Below, piece by piece: positions 17,825 to 25,492 of a stretch of 64,000 nt of DNA (its first letter is position 1; each line of letters begins with the position of its first letter). Origin of the DNA: DASCOT01 sp965197275 (GTDB lineage: Bacteria; Acidobacteriota; UBA890; WLXD01); contig CBDAMQ010000022.1 of NCBI GenBank assembly GCA_965197275.1, forward strand, positions 47,875 to 111,874. The letters run 5' to 3'. The notes under the pieces are model-generated. The model saw nothing but the letters and a program-made list of their open reading frames with translations, was not told the origin of the DNA and made no database searches. The position numbers and the translations under genes were made by a program.

Positions 17825-17994
17825 CTGATCCATGACGGCCAGGGACGGAATCTACGGAATCACCGACCATCAGACCGATGGCCTCTTCGTTGCATAGCAG
17901 CTGTGGCGGAGGCTCGAAGCCGACGTCCGCGTCTACGGTTTCGGCCGTGTTTCTTACTTCTCAACCCAAGAACGCATTCTGGTCGAAACGACCC

Positions 17995-18372
17995 CTACTC
18001 TTCCGGGTCGTTGATGACCGCGAGGGCTGCCAGGAGCACCACAGCGACACCGGTAAAGAGTCGTGCCACTGCGAGCTTGCGCTCTTCGAGCCACAGGCGC
18101 CCGACCTGCGACAACGGGATCTCGTACGGTGTGAGCTCGGTTCCGCTGTCCGACCTGGTCTCAACGGTGCCGAAGACCCTCTCGCCGCGAACCTCACCAG
18201 ATCGTGAAAACGAAACGCGATCGTTTTCGAGCGTGGTGACCCCGACCACCCTGGTAAGTCCGGACCCCTCGGCCTCCGGCGGCGCCAACCGGACCACGCG
18301 CTTCGTGTAGCACCCGGTAACCGTCGGAAGTAGCGCAATCAACCCCAGCACCGCTATCGATTTTCTCGTCAT
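17995..18372 (-). CDS. Small lipoprotein with C-terminal membrane segment
   Basis: 125 residues from the ATG at 18372, chosen because GAGGG sits six bases upstream. MTRKSIAVLGLIALLPTVTGC carries a lipobox (VTGC, lipidated Cys20 or 21). The middle holds beta-rich TRVVGVTTLENDRVSFS and EIPLSQVGRLWLEERK, and the C-terminus LFTGVAVVLLAALAVI is a hydrophobic segment. The pattern resembles small YceK-like or envelope-stress lipoproteins of unknown function. Divergent from the amidinotransferase gene at 18618. Confidence 0.65.
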   Translation of the reverse strand: MTRKSIAVLGLIALLPTVTGCYTKRVVRLAPPEAEGSGLTRVVGVTTLENDRVSFSRSGEVRGERVFGTVETRSDSGTELTPYEIPLSQVGRLWLEERKLAVARLFTGVAVVLLAALAVINDPEE

Positions 18373-18416
18373 CACAGCCCTCATCGATGGTCGTCCAGGC
18401 CTCGGTTGATGCACGG

Positions 18417-18446
18417 TTGACAGTACGAGTCGCCGGATCATATCCC
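18417..18446 (+). promoter_or_regulatory. Possible sigma70-type promoter (TTGACA-N18-TATCCC)
   Basis: TTGACA at 18417-18422 is a consensus upstream hexamer; TATCCC follows after 18 bases (ATATCC after 17). It lies in the 245-base gap before the amidinotransferase, about 170 bases from its start, so a long leader would result. Confidence 0.3.
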
Positions 18447-18617
18447 GAAGTCCGACGATTGGAAGCCCGCGCGGGGACCGCGACGGCCCCTCGCCACGGG
18501 CCACGCCGAGCACGGAGTTGGAGAACCGCTGGAATTACCTCGAAGATTCGATTGCCTGCCCGCTTGCGCCGCCCGCCCCGATGGCGTTCATTTGCCTGGC
18601 GCGACCGCGGAGGACAA

Positions 18618-19625
18618 ATGGCACCAGACACAGGCAGTCAGGATCGTCGCTTCGGCTCACACAGCGAGTTTGGCAAGCTGCACGAGGTAGTGGTCGGTAT
18701 CGCCGACGGATTGACGCTGCCGCCGTTCTCCAAGGACCTGAGCCACTACAACGCGGAGCTGCGCGCCGCCCTGCTAGCCACGCCCGGCAAGCCGGTCGAT
18801 ATCGAGGCGTCGTTCCCGCAGCGGTGGAGAACGACGGTAGAGCAGATGGACGGGATCGCCGCCACCTACGAGCGCTTCGGCGTGACTGTCCATCGGGTGC
18901 GGCCGTACTCTCGTGAGGAGATCCTCTACCTTGACCACCTGCAGCCCGGTCATTCACAGCTCTACGTCGCCGACCCGGTTTTCGTCATCGGCAAGCACTA
19001 CATCGAGCTGTCGATCCGACGCGCCTATCGACGCAAGGAGGTCTTTCCGCTTCGCGACCTGATGCTGCCGAAGATCGAGTCAGACGCCGAGGCGCACTAC
19101 GTGGCCATGCCGCAGTCGGGCCCGTGGGCACCGTCCGACGAGGGTCCCGGACCCTTCCTCGAGGGCGGCGACATCCTCATCCACGATCGCGATGTCATGG
19201 TGGGCGTCGGCGAGCTGTGTTCGGACCGCGCCGGCGTCGACTGGCTTGTCCGCTATCTGCAGCGCTTCGACTACAGGGTCCACGCCATGCCGATCAAGGG
19301 AGCGATCCTGCACGCGCTCGGCGTCATGTGCCTTCTGCGAGAGGGCCTGGTGATGGCGTACTTACCAGCTCTCGAGAACGGGCTGCCCGAGCCGCTGCGA
19401 GGCTGGGACGTTCTGGAGATCACCCGCGAGGAGATGGACGGACACGCTACCGTCGGCGTCAGCCTCGACGACCGGCACTACATGATCGATCCACGCTTCG
19501 GCCGCATCATGGATGCTCTCGACGATCTCGGGGTCGAGCCGGTTCCCACTCCATGCGATGCGATCGGTTTCTGGGGTGGTGCCATCCGCTGCATCACGCT
19601 GCCAATCCGGCGGGACGCGGCATGA
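18618..19625 (+). CDS. Amidinotransferase family protein
   Basis: 335 residues, no signal peptide. The guanidino-group-modifying fold is complete with its catalytic residues: Glu in GPFLEGGDILIHD, His in KGAILHALGVMC and the nucleophilic Cys in GFWGGAIRCITLPI. Relatives are glycine and inosamine-phosphate amidinotransferases, which move the amidino group from arginine to an amine; acceptor identity cannot be deduced. The ATG at 18618 has GGAGG four bases upstream, so a longer frame from 18387 is rejected. The M20 hydrolase starts 22 bases after its stop, the first step of an apparent five-gene operon. Confidence 0.8.
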   Translation: MAPDTGSQDRRFGSHSEFGKLHEVVVGIADGLTLPPFSKDLSHYNAELRAALLATPGKPVDIEASFPQRWRTTVEQMDGIAATYERFGVTVHRVRPYSREEILYLDHLQPGHSQLYVADPVFVIGKHYIELSIRRAYRRKEVFPLRDLMLPKIESDAEAHYVAMPQSGPWAPSDEGPGPFLEGGDILIHDRDVMVGVGELCSDRAGVDWLVRYLQRFDYRVHAMPIKGAILHALGVMCLLREGLVMAYLPALENGLPEPLRGWDVLEITREEMDGHATVGVSLDDRHYMIDPRFGRIMDALDDLGVEPVPTPCDAIGFWGGAIRCITLPIRRDAA

Positions 19626-19647
19626 GCGCACCCCTCCGGGGACCACA

Positions 19648-20949
19648 ATGACTGAGGCGCAGCGCTCGCCCATCGACGAGGGGCTCGCCGCCGAGCTCCT
19701 CAGCGCGGTGGACGCGGGTTTCGATGCGCAGACTTCCCTCACCCGCGACCTGATCCGCTATCCGTCGCCACGCGGCCAAGAACATACCTGTCAGGACTTC
19801 ATCTATCGACAGCTGGCCGAGCGCGGGCTGCAGTTGGACCGCTGGGCCATCGACGTGGCGAACATCGAGCAGCATCCCGGCTTCTGTCCGGTAAAGGTCG
19901 ATTACGACAACGCCATCAACGTGGTGGGTACGTACCGACCACGAGCGGAGACCGGTCGCTCGCTGATTCTCAACGGTCACGTCGACGTGGTGCCCACCGG
20001 GCCACCCGAGATGTGGACCCGGCCGGCGTTCGACCCGTGGATCGAAGGCGACTGGCTCTACGGTCGCGGCGGGGGCGACATGAAGGCGGGGCTGGCGGCA
20101 AACATCGGCGCCCTCGACGCACTGCGGGCACTCGGCTACAACCCGGCCGCTACCGTCCACGTGCAGTCAGTTACGGAAGAGGAGTGCACCGGCAACGGCG
20201 CCCTGTCGGCGCTGGTACGCGGCTACCGAGCCGAGGCGGCGATCATACCCGAGCCCGAGGACGACAAGCTGGTGCGCGCCAACGTCGGTGTGATCTGGTT
20301 TCGGGTGACGGTTCGCGGGCGCCCGGCGCACGTCCGCGATGCCGCCAGCGGCACGAACGCGATCGAGGCCTCGTTCCGTTTGATCCACGCGTTGCGCGAT
20401 CTCGAGGCGAGGTGGAACGCCAGCAAGACCGGTCGTCGGCACTTCGAGGAGCTGGAACACCCGATCAACTTCAACGTCGGCAAGATCCGTGGCGGCGACT
20501 GGGCCTCGTCGGTACCGGCCTGGTGCGAGTTCGATTGCCGCATCGCGATCTTTCCTGGCACGGATCCGCGTGCGGCTGCGCGCGAGATCGAGGACGCGGT
20601 CGCGGTCGCAGCCTGCGACGACCCGTTCCTGGCCAGCAACGTGCCCGAGATCGAGTTCAACGGATTCCTCGCCGAGGGTTATGTGCTGGACGAAGGCTCG
20701 GATGCCGAACGGACCCTGGCGGGCGCGCATCGCAGGGCCTTCGGGGCGGCGTTGGAGACCGTGGTGACGCCCGGCTACCTCGACGGGCGTGTGTTCGTGC
20801 TCTACGACGATTGCCCGTGTCTGGTCTACGGCCCGCGCTCCGAGAACATCCATGCGTTCGATGAGCGCGTCAGCCTGGCGTCGGTGAAGCCGGTAACCGG
20901 CACGATCGCGCTGTTCATTGCTGAGTGGTGTGGGCTCGAGCCCGCCTGA
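19648..20949 (+). CDS. M20 family metallohydrolase (ArgE/DapE/ACY1 type)
   Basis: 433 residues, cytoplasmic. Two-zinc site: LNGHVDVVPTG (His, Asp neighbour), GRGGGDMKAG (bridging Asp), SVTEEECTGNG (catalytic Glu and ligand Glu), IIPEPEDD and the C-terminal ENIHAFDE (His). The lid/dimerisation domain starts at VRGRPAHVRDAASG. Length and motifs match acetylornithine deacetylase/succinyl-diaminopimelate desuccinylase relatives, which cleave N-acyl amino acids. The neighbouring amidinotransferase 22 bases upstream suggests action on an acylated arginine- or guanidine-derived compound, but that is inference. Start ATG at 19648. Confidence 0.85.
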   Translation: MTEAQRSPIDEGLAAELLSAVDAGFDAQTSLTRDLIRYPSPRGQEHTCQDFIYRQLAERGLQLDRWAIDVANIEQHPGFCPVKVDYDNAINVVGTYRPRAETGRSLILNGHVDVVPTGPPEMWTRPAFDPWIEGDWLYGRGGGDMKAGLAANIGALDALRALGYNPAATVHVQSVTEEECTGNGALSALVRGYRAEAAIIPEPEDDKLVRANVGVIWFRVTVRGRPAHVRDAASGTNAIEASFRLIHALRDLEARWNASKTGRRHFEELEHPINFNVGKIRGGDWASSVPAWCEFDCRIAIFPGTDPRAAAREIEDAVAVAACDDPFLASNVPEIEFNGFLAEGYVLDEGSDAERTLAGAHRRAFGAALETVVTPGYLDGRVFVLYDDCPCLVYGPRSENIHAFDERVSLASVKPVTGTIALFIAEWCGLEPA

Positions 20950-21079
20950 GCGGACTTCTCGATGCCCCTCCCCCACCGGTCCGGCACCCGTTCCGCGGGT
21001 TCCACGCACAGTGGTGCTCCCGTTGACTGCGGGTGGACCTTTGGAGCATCCTCGGGCACCCGTTCACCCGGAGGAGCAC

Positions 21080-21637
21080 ATGCGCTTTGGACTGCGCCCC
21101 CCGCGCGGGCAGCACCGAGTTGTGCTTGCGCTTGTAATCTCGCTGACCGCCTGCGGAGCCTCCGACGCGCCCCAGCCGCCGCCGGACATGAGTGCTGATC
21201 CGCTGGTCGGCGCATGGACCCTTGTGTCCTGGGAGAGCACCGCCGAGGACGGCACGGTCAGGCAGCCGTACGGACCGGAGGCAGCCGGGCAGATCGTGTA
21301 CACGGCCGACGGTCGTATGTCGGCGCAACTGATGCGACCTGGGCGGGAGTACTCGGATCAAGACACGCTCACGGCCGCGGAGGTTCTGGGAGGCTTCTTC
21401 TCCTACTACGGCACCTACACCGTCGACCACGAGAACGGCGTCGTGACCCACCAAGTTGAAGGCGCTCTACTCCCGAGTTGGATGGGATCGCGGCGACCGC
21501 GCGCATTCACGTTCGCCGGCCCGGACCGCGTCACCCTCAGCACGGCGCCAGACCCGGGCCGCACGAACGGCTCGATCAGCGTGCTGGTGTGGGAGCGTGC
21601 CGCAGGCGGCAGGTCTGATCCCGACCCGCGGCCCTGA
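21080..21637 (+). CDS. Lipocalin-like lipoprotein
   Basis: 185 residues. The ATG at 21080 has GGAGG five bases upstream; frame extension to 20918 is therefore rejected. The leader LALVISLTACGAS contains a lipobox (LTAC). The mature part DPLVGAWTLVSWESTAEDG, GQIVYTADGRMSAQLMRPGR, GTYTVDHENGVVTHQVEGA and RVTLSTAPDP is the lipocalin-like domain (lipocalin_5) found in many secreted proteins, a small beta barrel able to bind a hydrophobic ligand. Placed 130 bases after the M20 gene and 28 bases before the tannase-like gene, all on one strand. Confidence 0.8.
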   Translation: MRFGLRPPRGQHRVVLALVISLTACGASDAPQPPPDMSADPLVGAWTLVSWESTAEDGTVRQPYGPEAAGQIVYTADGRMSAQLMRPGREYSDQDTLTAAEVLGGFFSYYGTYTVDHENGVVTHQVEGALLPSWMGSRRPRAFTFAGPDRVTLSTAPDPGRTNGSISVLVWERAAGGRSDPDPRP

Positions 21638-21665
21638 TCCTGGGCCCAACTGGAAGACGCTGCCA

Positions 21666-23196
21666 ATGAAGACCATCGTTTCGCTGCTCGTTGCAGGCCT
21701 GGTGGCCTGTGGCCCGACCACCGAGACGGCCGACCCGTTGTCCTGCCCGGATCTCGCCGACTGGGCCCGCGCCGGCACCACCGTCACTAGCGTCGAAGAG
21801 GCTGCGAGCACGGACAACCCGGTGGCGCACTGCAAGGTCGCCGGTACGATCGACGATACGATCGGATTCGAGCTCCTGCTGCCGACTGCGGCGCACTGGA
21901 ACGAACGCTTCGTGATGGGTGGCGGTGGCGGATTCGTCGGATCGGTGCAGAACTCGGCGCTGGCACCGTCACCGGGCGGCAACGCGCTGGAGCGCGGCTT
22001 CGTCACCGTCGGTACCGACACGGGTCACACCGGTACCGGTATCGACGCCAGCTGGGCGCTCGACAACGACGAGGCCGAGATCAACTTCGCTCACCGGGCC
22101 GTTCATCGAACCACCGAGGCGGCGAAGGAGATCATCGAGGACTACTACGCGGCGCCGATCGAGTACTCCTACTTCATCGGCTGCTCGCGTGGTGGCGGCC
22201 AGGCGATGATCGAGGCGCAACGGTACCCGGATGACTACGACGGCATCGTGGCCATGGCCCCGGCGTACAGTTGGCCACGAATCGGGACGCAGTTCGTCCA
22301 AATCGAGCAACGCGTCTTCCCCGACGCCTCACACCTCTCGCAGCCCGTCATCACGGACGAGAACCGGACGCTCCTGGAGAGAGAGATTCTCAGCCGTTGT
22401 GACGTGGCCGATGGCGTCGAGGACGGCTTGCTCACCGATCCGCGCTCCTGCGATTTCGACCCCGCCGAGCTTCGGTGCTCCGGGGCACCCGATTCCTCGT
22501 GCCTTACCGACGCCCAGCTCGACGCGGTGCAGGCGATCTACGCCGGACCCGTCGTCAACGGGCAGCAGGTGTTCCCCGGCTTCCCGTATGGCGGTGAGAA
22601 CGACCCGGGCGGCTGGGACACCTGGATCACCGGTGGCCAAGACGCGCTCGGCCCCGGGGTCCCCAACCTGCACTTCGCCTTCGGCACCGAGATGTTCAAG
22701 TACCTGATCTTCGACGATCCGGATTTCGACTACACCAGCTACGACTTCGCCAACTGGGACCACGACATCGCCGCCGCCGACCAGCTTCTCAGTGCTCGCG
22801 ACACGGATCTCAGCGGCCTCCGGGTTGCCGGCGGCAAGCTTGCTCTTCTGGCACGGTTGGTCGGACCCTGCGCTGACCGCTCTGGGGACGATCGACTACT
22901 ACGAGGCCGTCCAGGCCGGCGATCCGAACGTGCGGGACTACTCCCGCCTGTTCCTCGCACCGGGCGTACTGCACTGCGGCGCCGGCCCGGGCCCGGATCA
23001 AGTCGACTACCTGTCGGCGATCACCTCCTGGGTCGAAGACGGAGAGGCACCGGAACAGCTGCTGGCCCAGAAGTTCGACGTCGAGGGCCGGGTGACACTG
23101 TCCAGACCGCTGTGCGCCTATCCGCAGGTGGCGATCTACGACGGCAGCGGCGACCCCAGCGACGCAGGGAGCTTCGCGTGCCGGGAACCGAAGTAG
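21666..23196 (+). pseudogene. Tannase/feruloyl esterase family lipoprotein with a one-base insertion
   Basis: 509 residues if corrected. Leader MKTIVSLLVAGLVACGPTT has a lipobox. Tannase-family landmarks: FVMGGGGGFVGSVQ, RGFVTVGTDTGHTG, YFIGCSRGGGQAMIEAQ (Gly-Cys-Ser nucleophile motif), YPDDYDGIVAMAPA and DVADGVEDGLLTDPRSC (calcium/disulfide region). Near 22840 the frame breaks: AGGKL continues as LLFWHGWSDPALTALG only in the next frame, which runs to TAG 23196 and contains APGVLHCGAGPGPDQVD (catalytic His). One extra T in AAGCTTGCTC (expected AAG-CTG-CTC) explains it. Known relatives hydrolyse galloyl or feruloyl esters. Recent mutation or sequencing error. Confidence 0.75.
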
Positions 23197-23246
23197 CCCA
23201 TCAGGCGTTGAGCCCGCGACGGTGCTTCTCCGCAGCTCGATCACGC

Positions 23247-24869
23247 GTGGCGCCCCCGTCGAGCAGGCGCGGCTCCAGCGCACCCGATTGGCTTCTCGTC
23301 CTCCTATGCACCGCATCAACTGCCGGTTGTGGCACGGCCGCGGATCAGCAACCACGGATCGAGTCCAGTCTCGGAGACACCCTGCCGAGAGCACTATGGG
23401 TCGATGCGACCGACCGGTTCCTGCCAGCAACCGCCGAGTGGACGAATCGTGTCGAGCTCGCCGATGTCGATGGCGACGGTCGGGTGGACATCCTATTCGC
23501 TAATGGAGGCAACTACTCGGAGCCCGGAGAGCCAGAGCAGAACCGTGTGTTCCTCAACCGCGGCCCGGGGCAGATGTTCGAGGAGGCCACGGAGCGGGTG
23601 TTCGGTCCTCGGGGCGACCACGCGCGAGTGATCAAGGTCCGCGACATCAACCGCGACGGTCTGGCGGACATCCTCGTTGGCACGACGTTCCAGACCCAAA
23701 GTCGCCTGTACCTGGGCGGGACGCAGGCGACCTTCCGGGAGGTGACGGCCACCCATCTGCCGCAGGGGCCGACCAGCGTCGGCGACCTCGAGCTCGGCGA
23801 CGCAGACGGCGACGGTGACCTCGACGTCGTCCTTGCCGACTGGGGACCCGGCAACAATATGACCAACGCAGGAGGCCGCACGCGTTTGTGGCTCAACGAC
23901 GGTAACGGCCGCTTCATCGACGCAACAGAATCTCATATGCCGCACACACTGTTGGGCTTCTCGTGGGATCTGGAGTTCTTGGACTTCGACAACGACTTCG
24001 ACCTCGACATCGCCGTGTCATGCAAGCGTTGCTACGGTGGCAGCCTTTTCGTGAACAACGGCAGCGGGTACTTCGAGGAGCTTCTCGTCGGGCTGCCACG
24101 GCACTCCAACAACTACGAGCTCGAGCCAATGGACGTCGACGGCGACGGTTTCCTCGATCTGGTCACCATCAACGACGGCGAGATCGTCGGCGAGATCAAC
24201 ATGTTGCGCCGTCAGCATGTCTTCCGGAACGACGCCGGCAGGGCCTTCGTGGATGCCACCTCGACACTGTGGCCAGACAGCGAGAACGTTGGCGAGGACG
24301 ACAACAACGCTGTGTTCATCGACTACGACTCCGATGGCGACGCTGATTTCGTCGTTGGGTCGCTCACCGGCGCCGACCGTCTGCTGGTCAACGATGGCAC
24401 CGGCCGCTTCACCATGGCCGATGAGGTCTTCTCCGGACCCGAGACCGCCGGCACGCTGTCGCTCCTGCTGGCGGATCTGGACGGTGACCACCGCCTCGAT
24501 GTAGTGCAAGGGCAAGGAGAGAACCCCGCCGCTGTCGAGGAGAGGATCTTTCTAGGAAGTGGTCTGGATCCCGATACGGCGCCACCGGTCATCGGGAGCA
24601 TCGAGATGGTTCAACAGCAAGATGCAGTACTCAGACTCCGAGCCCGGGTCCACGATCGCAAGAGCCCCACGATGCCGCACGATTGGCAATCGGTGACAGT
24701 GCGGTGGTCGGAGGCCAATACGACCCATGAGACTCCCCTGATCTGGTACGGCGAGTATCTCTGGTTGGCGGAGATACCTGCGCCGAGCTCAGCGGGAATC
24801 GTCTACAGTGTTTGCGCCGTCGATGCAGCAGGCAACGAAGCGTGCTCGGAGTCAGCTCCGACGCGCTAG
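23247..24869 (+). CDS. FG-GAP/VCBS-repeat lipoprotein
   Basis: About 540 residues. A leader WLLVLLCTASTAGCG with lipobox (TAGC) predicts surface or periplasmic anchoring. Repeats carry calcium-binding loops of the type DVDGDGRVDIL, DINRDGLADIL, DADGDGDLDVV, DVDGDGFLDLV, DYDSDGDADFV and DLDGDHRLDVV, the hallmarks of a seven-bladed FG-GAP propeller. The start is uncertain: GTG 23247 is used, TTG 23208 is an alternative, neither with a clear ribosome site. Because the upstream tannase gene is frameshifted, its wrong frame runs into this gene without a stop, but they are two genes. The 3' end overlaps the convergent ASCH gene by 18 bases. Confidence 0.75.
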   Translation: MAPPSSRRGSSAPDWLLVLLCTASTAGCGTAADQQPRIESSLGDTLPRALWVDATDRFLPATAEWTNRVELADVDGDGRVDILFANGGNYSEPGEPEQNRVFLNRGPGQMFEEATERVFGPRGDHARVIKVRDINRDGLADILVGTTFQTQSRLYLGGTQATFREVTATHLPQGPTSVGDLELGDADGDGDLDVVLADWGPGNNMTNAGGRTRLWLNDGNGRFIDATESHMPHTLLGFSWDLEFLDFDNDFDLDIAVSCKRCYGGSLFVNNGSGYFEELLVGLPRHSNNYELEPMDVDGDGFLDLVTINDGEIVGEINMLRRQHVFRNDAGRAFVDATSTLWPDSENVGEDDNNAVFIDYDSDGDADFVVGSLTGADRLLVNDGTGRFTMADEVFSGPETAGTLSLLLADLDGDHRLDVVQGQGENPAAVEERIFLGSGLDPDTAPPVIGSIEMVQQQDAVLRLRARVHDRKSPTMPHDWQSVTVRWSEANTTHETPLIWYGEYLWLAEIPAPSSAGIVYSVCAVDAAGNEACSESAPTR

Positions 24870-25445
24870 AAAGACGCGCCCGCGCGGCGACAGGCGATAA
24901 CCGACGGCCTGGCTGAGCGTCAGGCCAAGGCCCTTGAGCTTGCGAACATCGGCCTTGAACCGCTGTCGATCTCGCCCCAGAAGCTCAGCCAGATCGGCAG
25001 CGCGCCGACCGGGAGACTGCTCGATGAGTTCGAGCACGGAGCGCGTCCAGGGGCCGGTGGCGGACCGGCTATCCATGCGCTCGAGTCGCCGCTCGATTTC
25101 GGTGACCTCGGAATCGGTGAGCTCTGCCCTGTCGGCACCGCTGCAATCCCGCCATTTGCCGACGTGGTGGAAGTCGATCCGGTAGATCCGGTCGTCCGCC
25201 GCATTACCGGCGCGGTCACCAATTGCCGCTCGCAACGCCTCCAGCGACTCGAAGCCGGCATCGCGAGCATCGTGGGGCGTCAGGCTCGACACCGAGAGCA
25301 TATGCAAGGCGCTTACCTCGATCTGCTCGCTGGCCCCGACCCGATAACGCCCTCCCACCTTCACTTGCGGCCGCTTCCAGCGTCGAAACGTGAGCCGAAT
25401 CGAACCATCGCGAATCCCGGCATGGAAGCGTGTCTTGAAGAGCAA
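24852..25445 (-). CDS. ASCH-domain protein with C-terminal winged helix
   Basis: 197 residues, cytoplasmic. The N-terminal half (FKTRFHAGIRDGSIRLTFRR, RPQVKVGGRYRVG, QIEVSALHML) is the ASCH fold, a PUA-related RNA- or nucleotide-binding domain. The C-terminal half (WTRSVLELIEQSPGRRAADLAE, RFKADVRKLKGLGLT, VGYRLSPRGRVFL) looks like a winged helix. Such proteins may regulate translation or modify RNA; no specific target is known. TTG start at 25445, no strong ribosome site. It lies immediately downstream of the DUF5916 gene (47 bases) on the same strand. Confidence 0.75.
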   Translation of the reverse strand: MLFKTRFHAGIRDGSIRLTFRRWKRPQVKVGGRYRVGASEQIEVSALHMLSVSSLTPHDARDAGFESLEALRAAIGDRAGNAADDRIYRIDFHHVGKWRDCSGADRAELTDSEVTEIERRLERMDSRSATGPWTRSVLELIEQSPGRRAADLAELLGRDRQRFKADVRKLKGLGLTLSQAVGYRLSPRGRVFLARRS

Positions 25446-25492
25446 TGGCCAGCTCGGCTACAGCGCCAGCACTTCGTGGCCTGTACAGGGGA

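Noticed and set aside
21456..24869. A single open frame of 1137 codons joining tannase and FG-GAP sequences
   Set aside because: The middle part (about 22845-23190) is meaningless, while another frame there continues the tannase to its own stop; a one-base insertion explains the false fusion.
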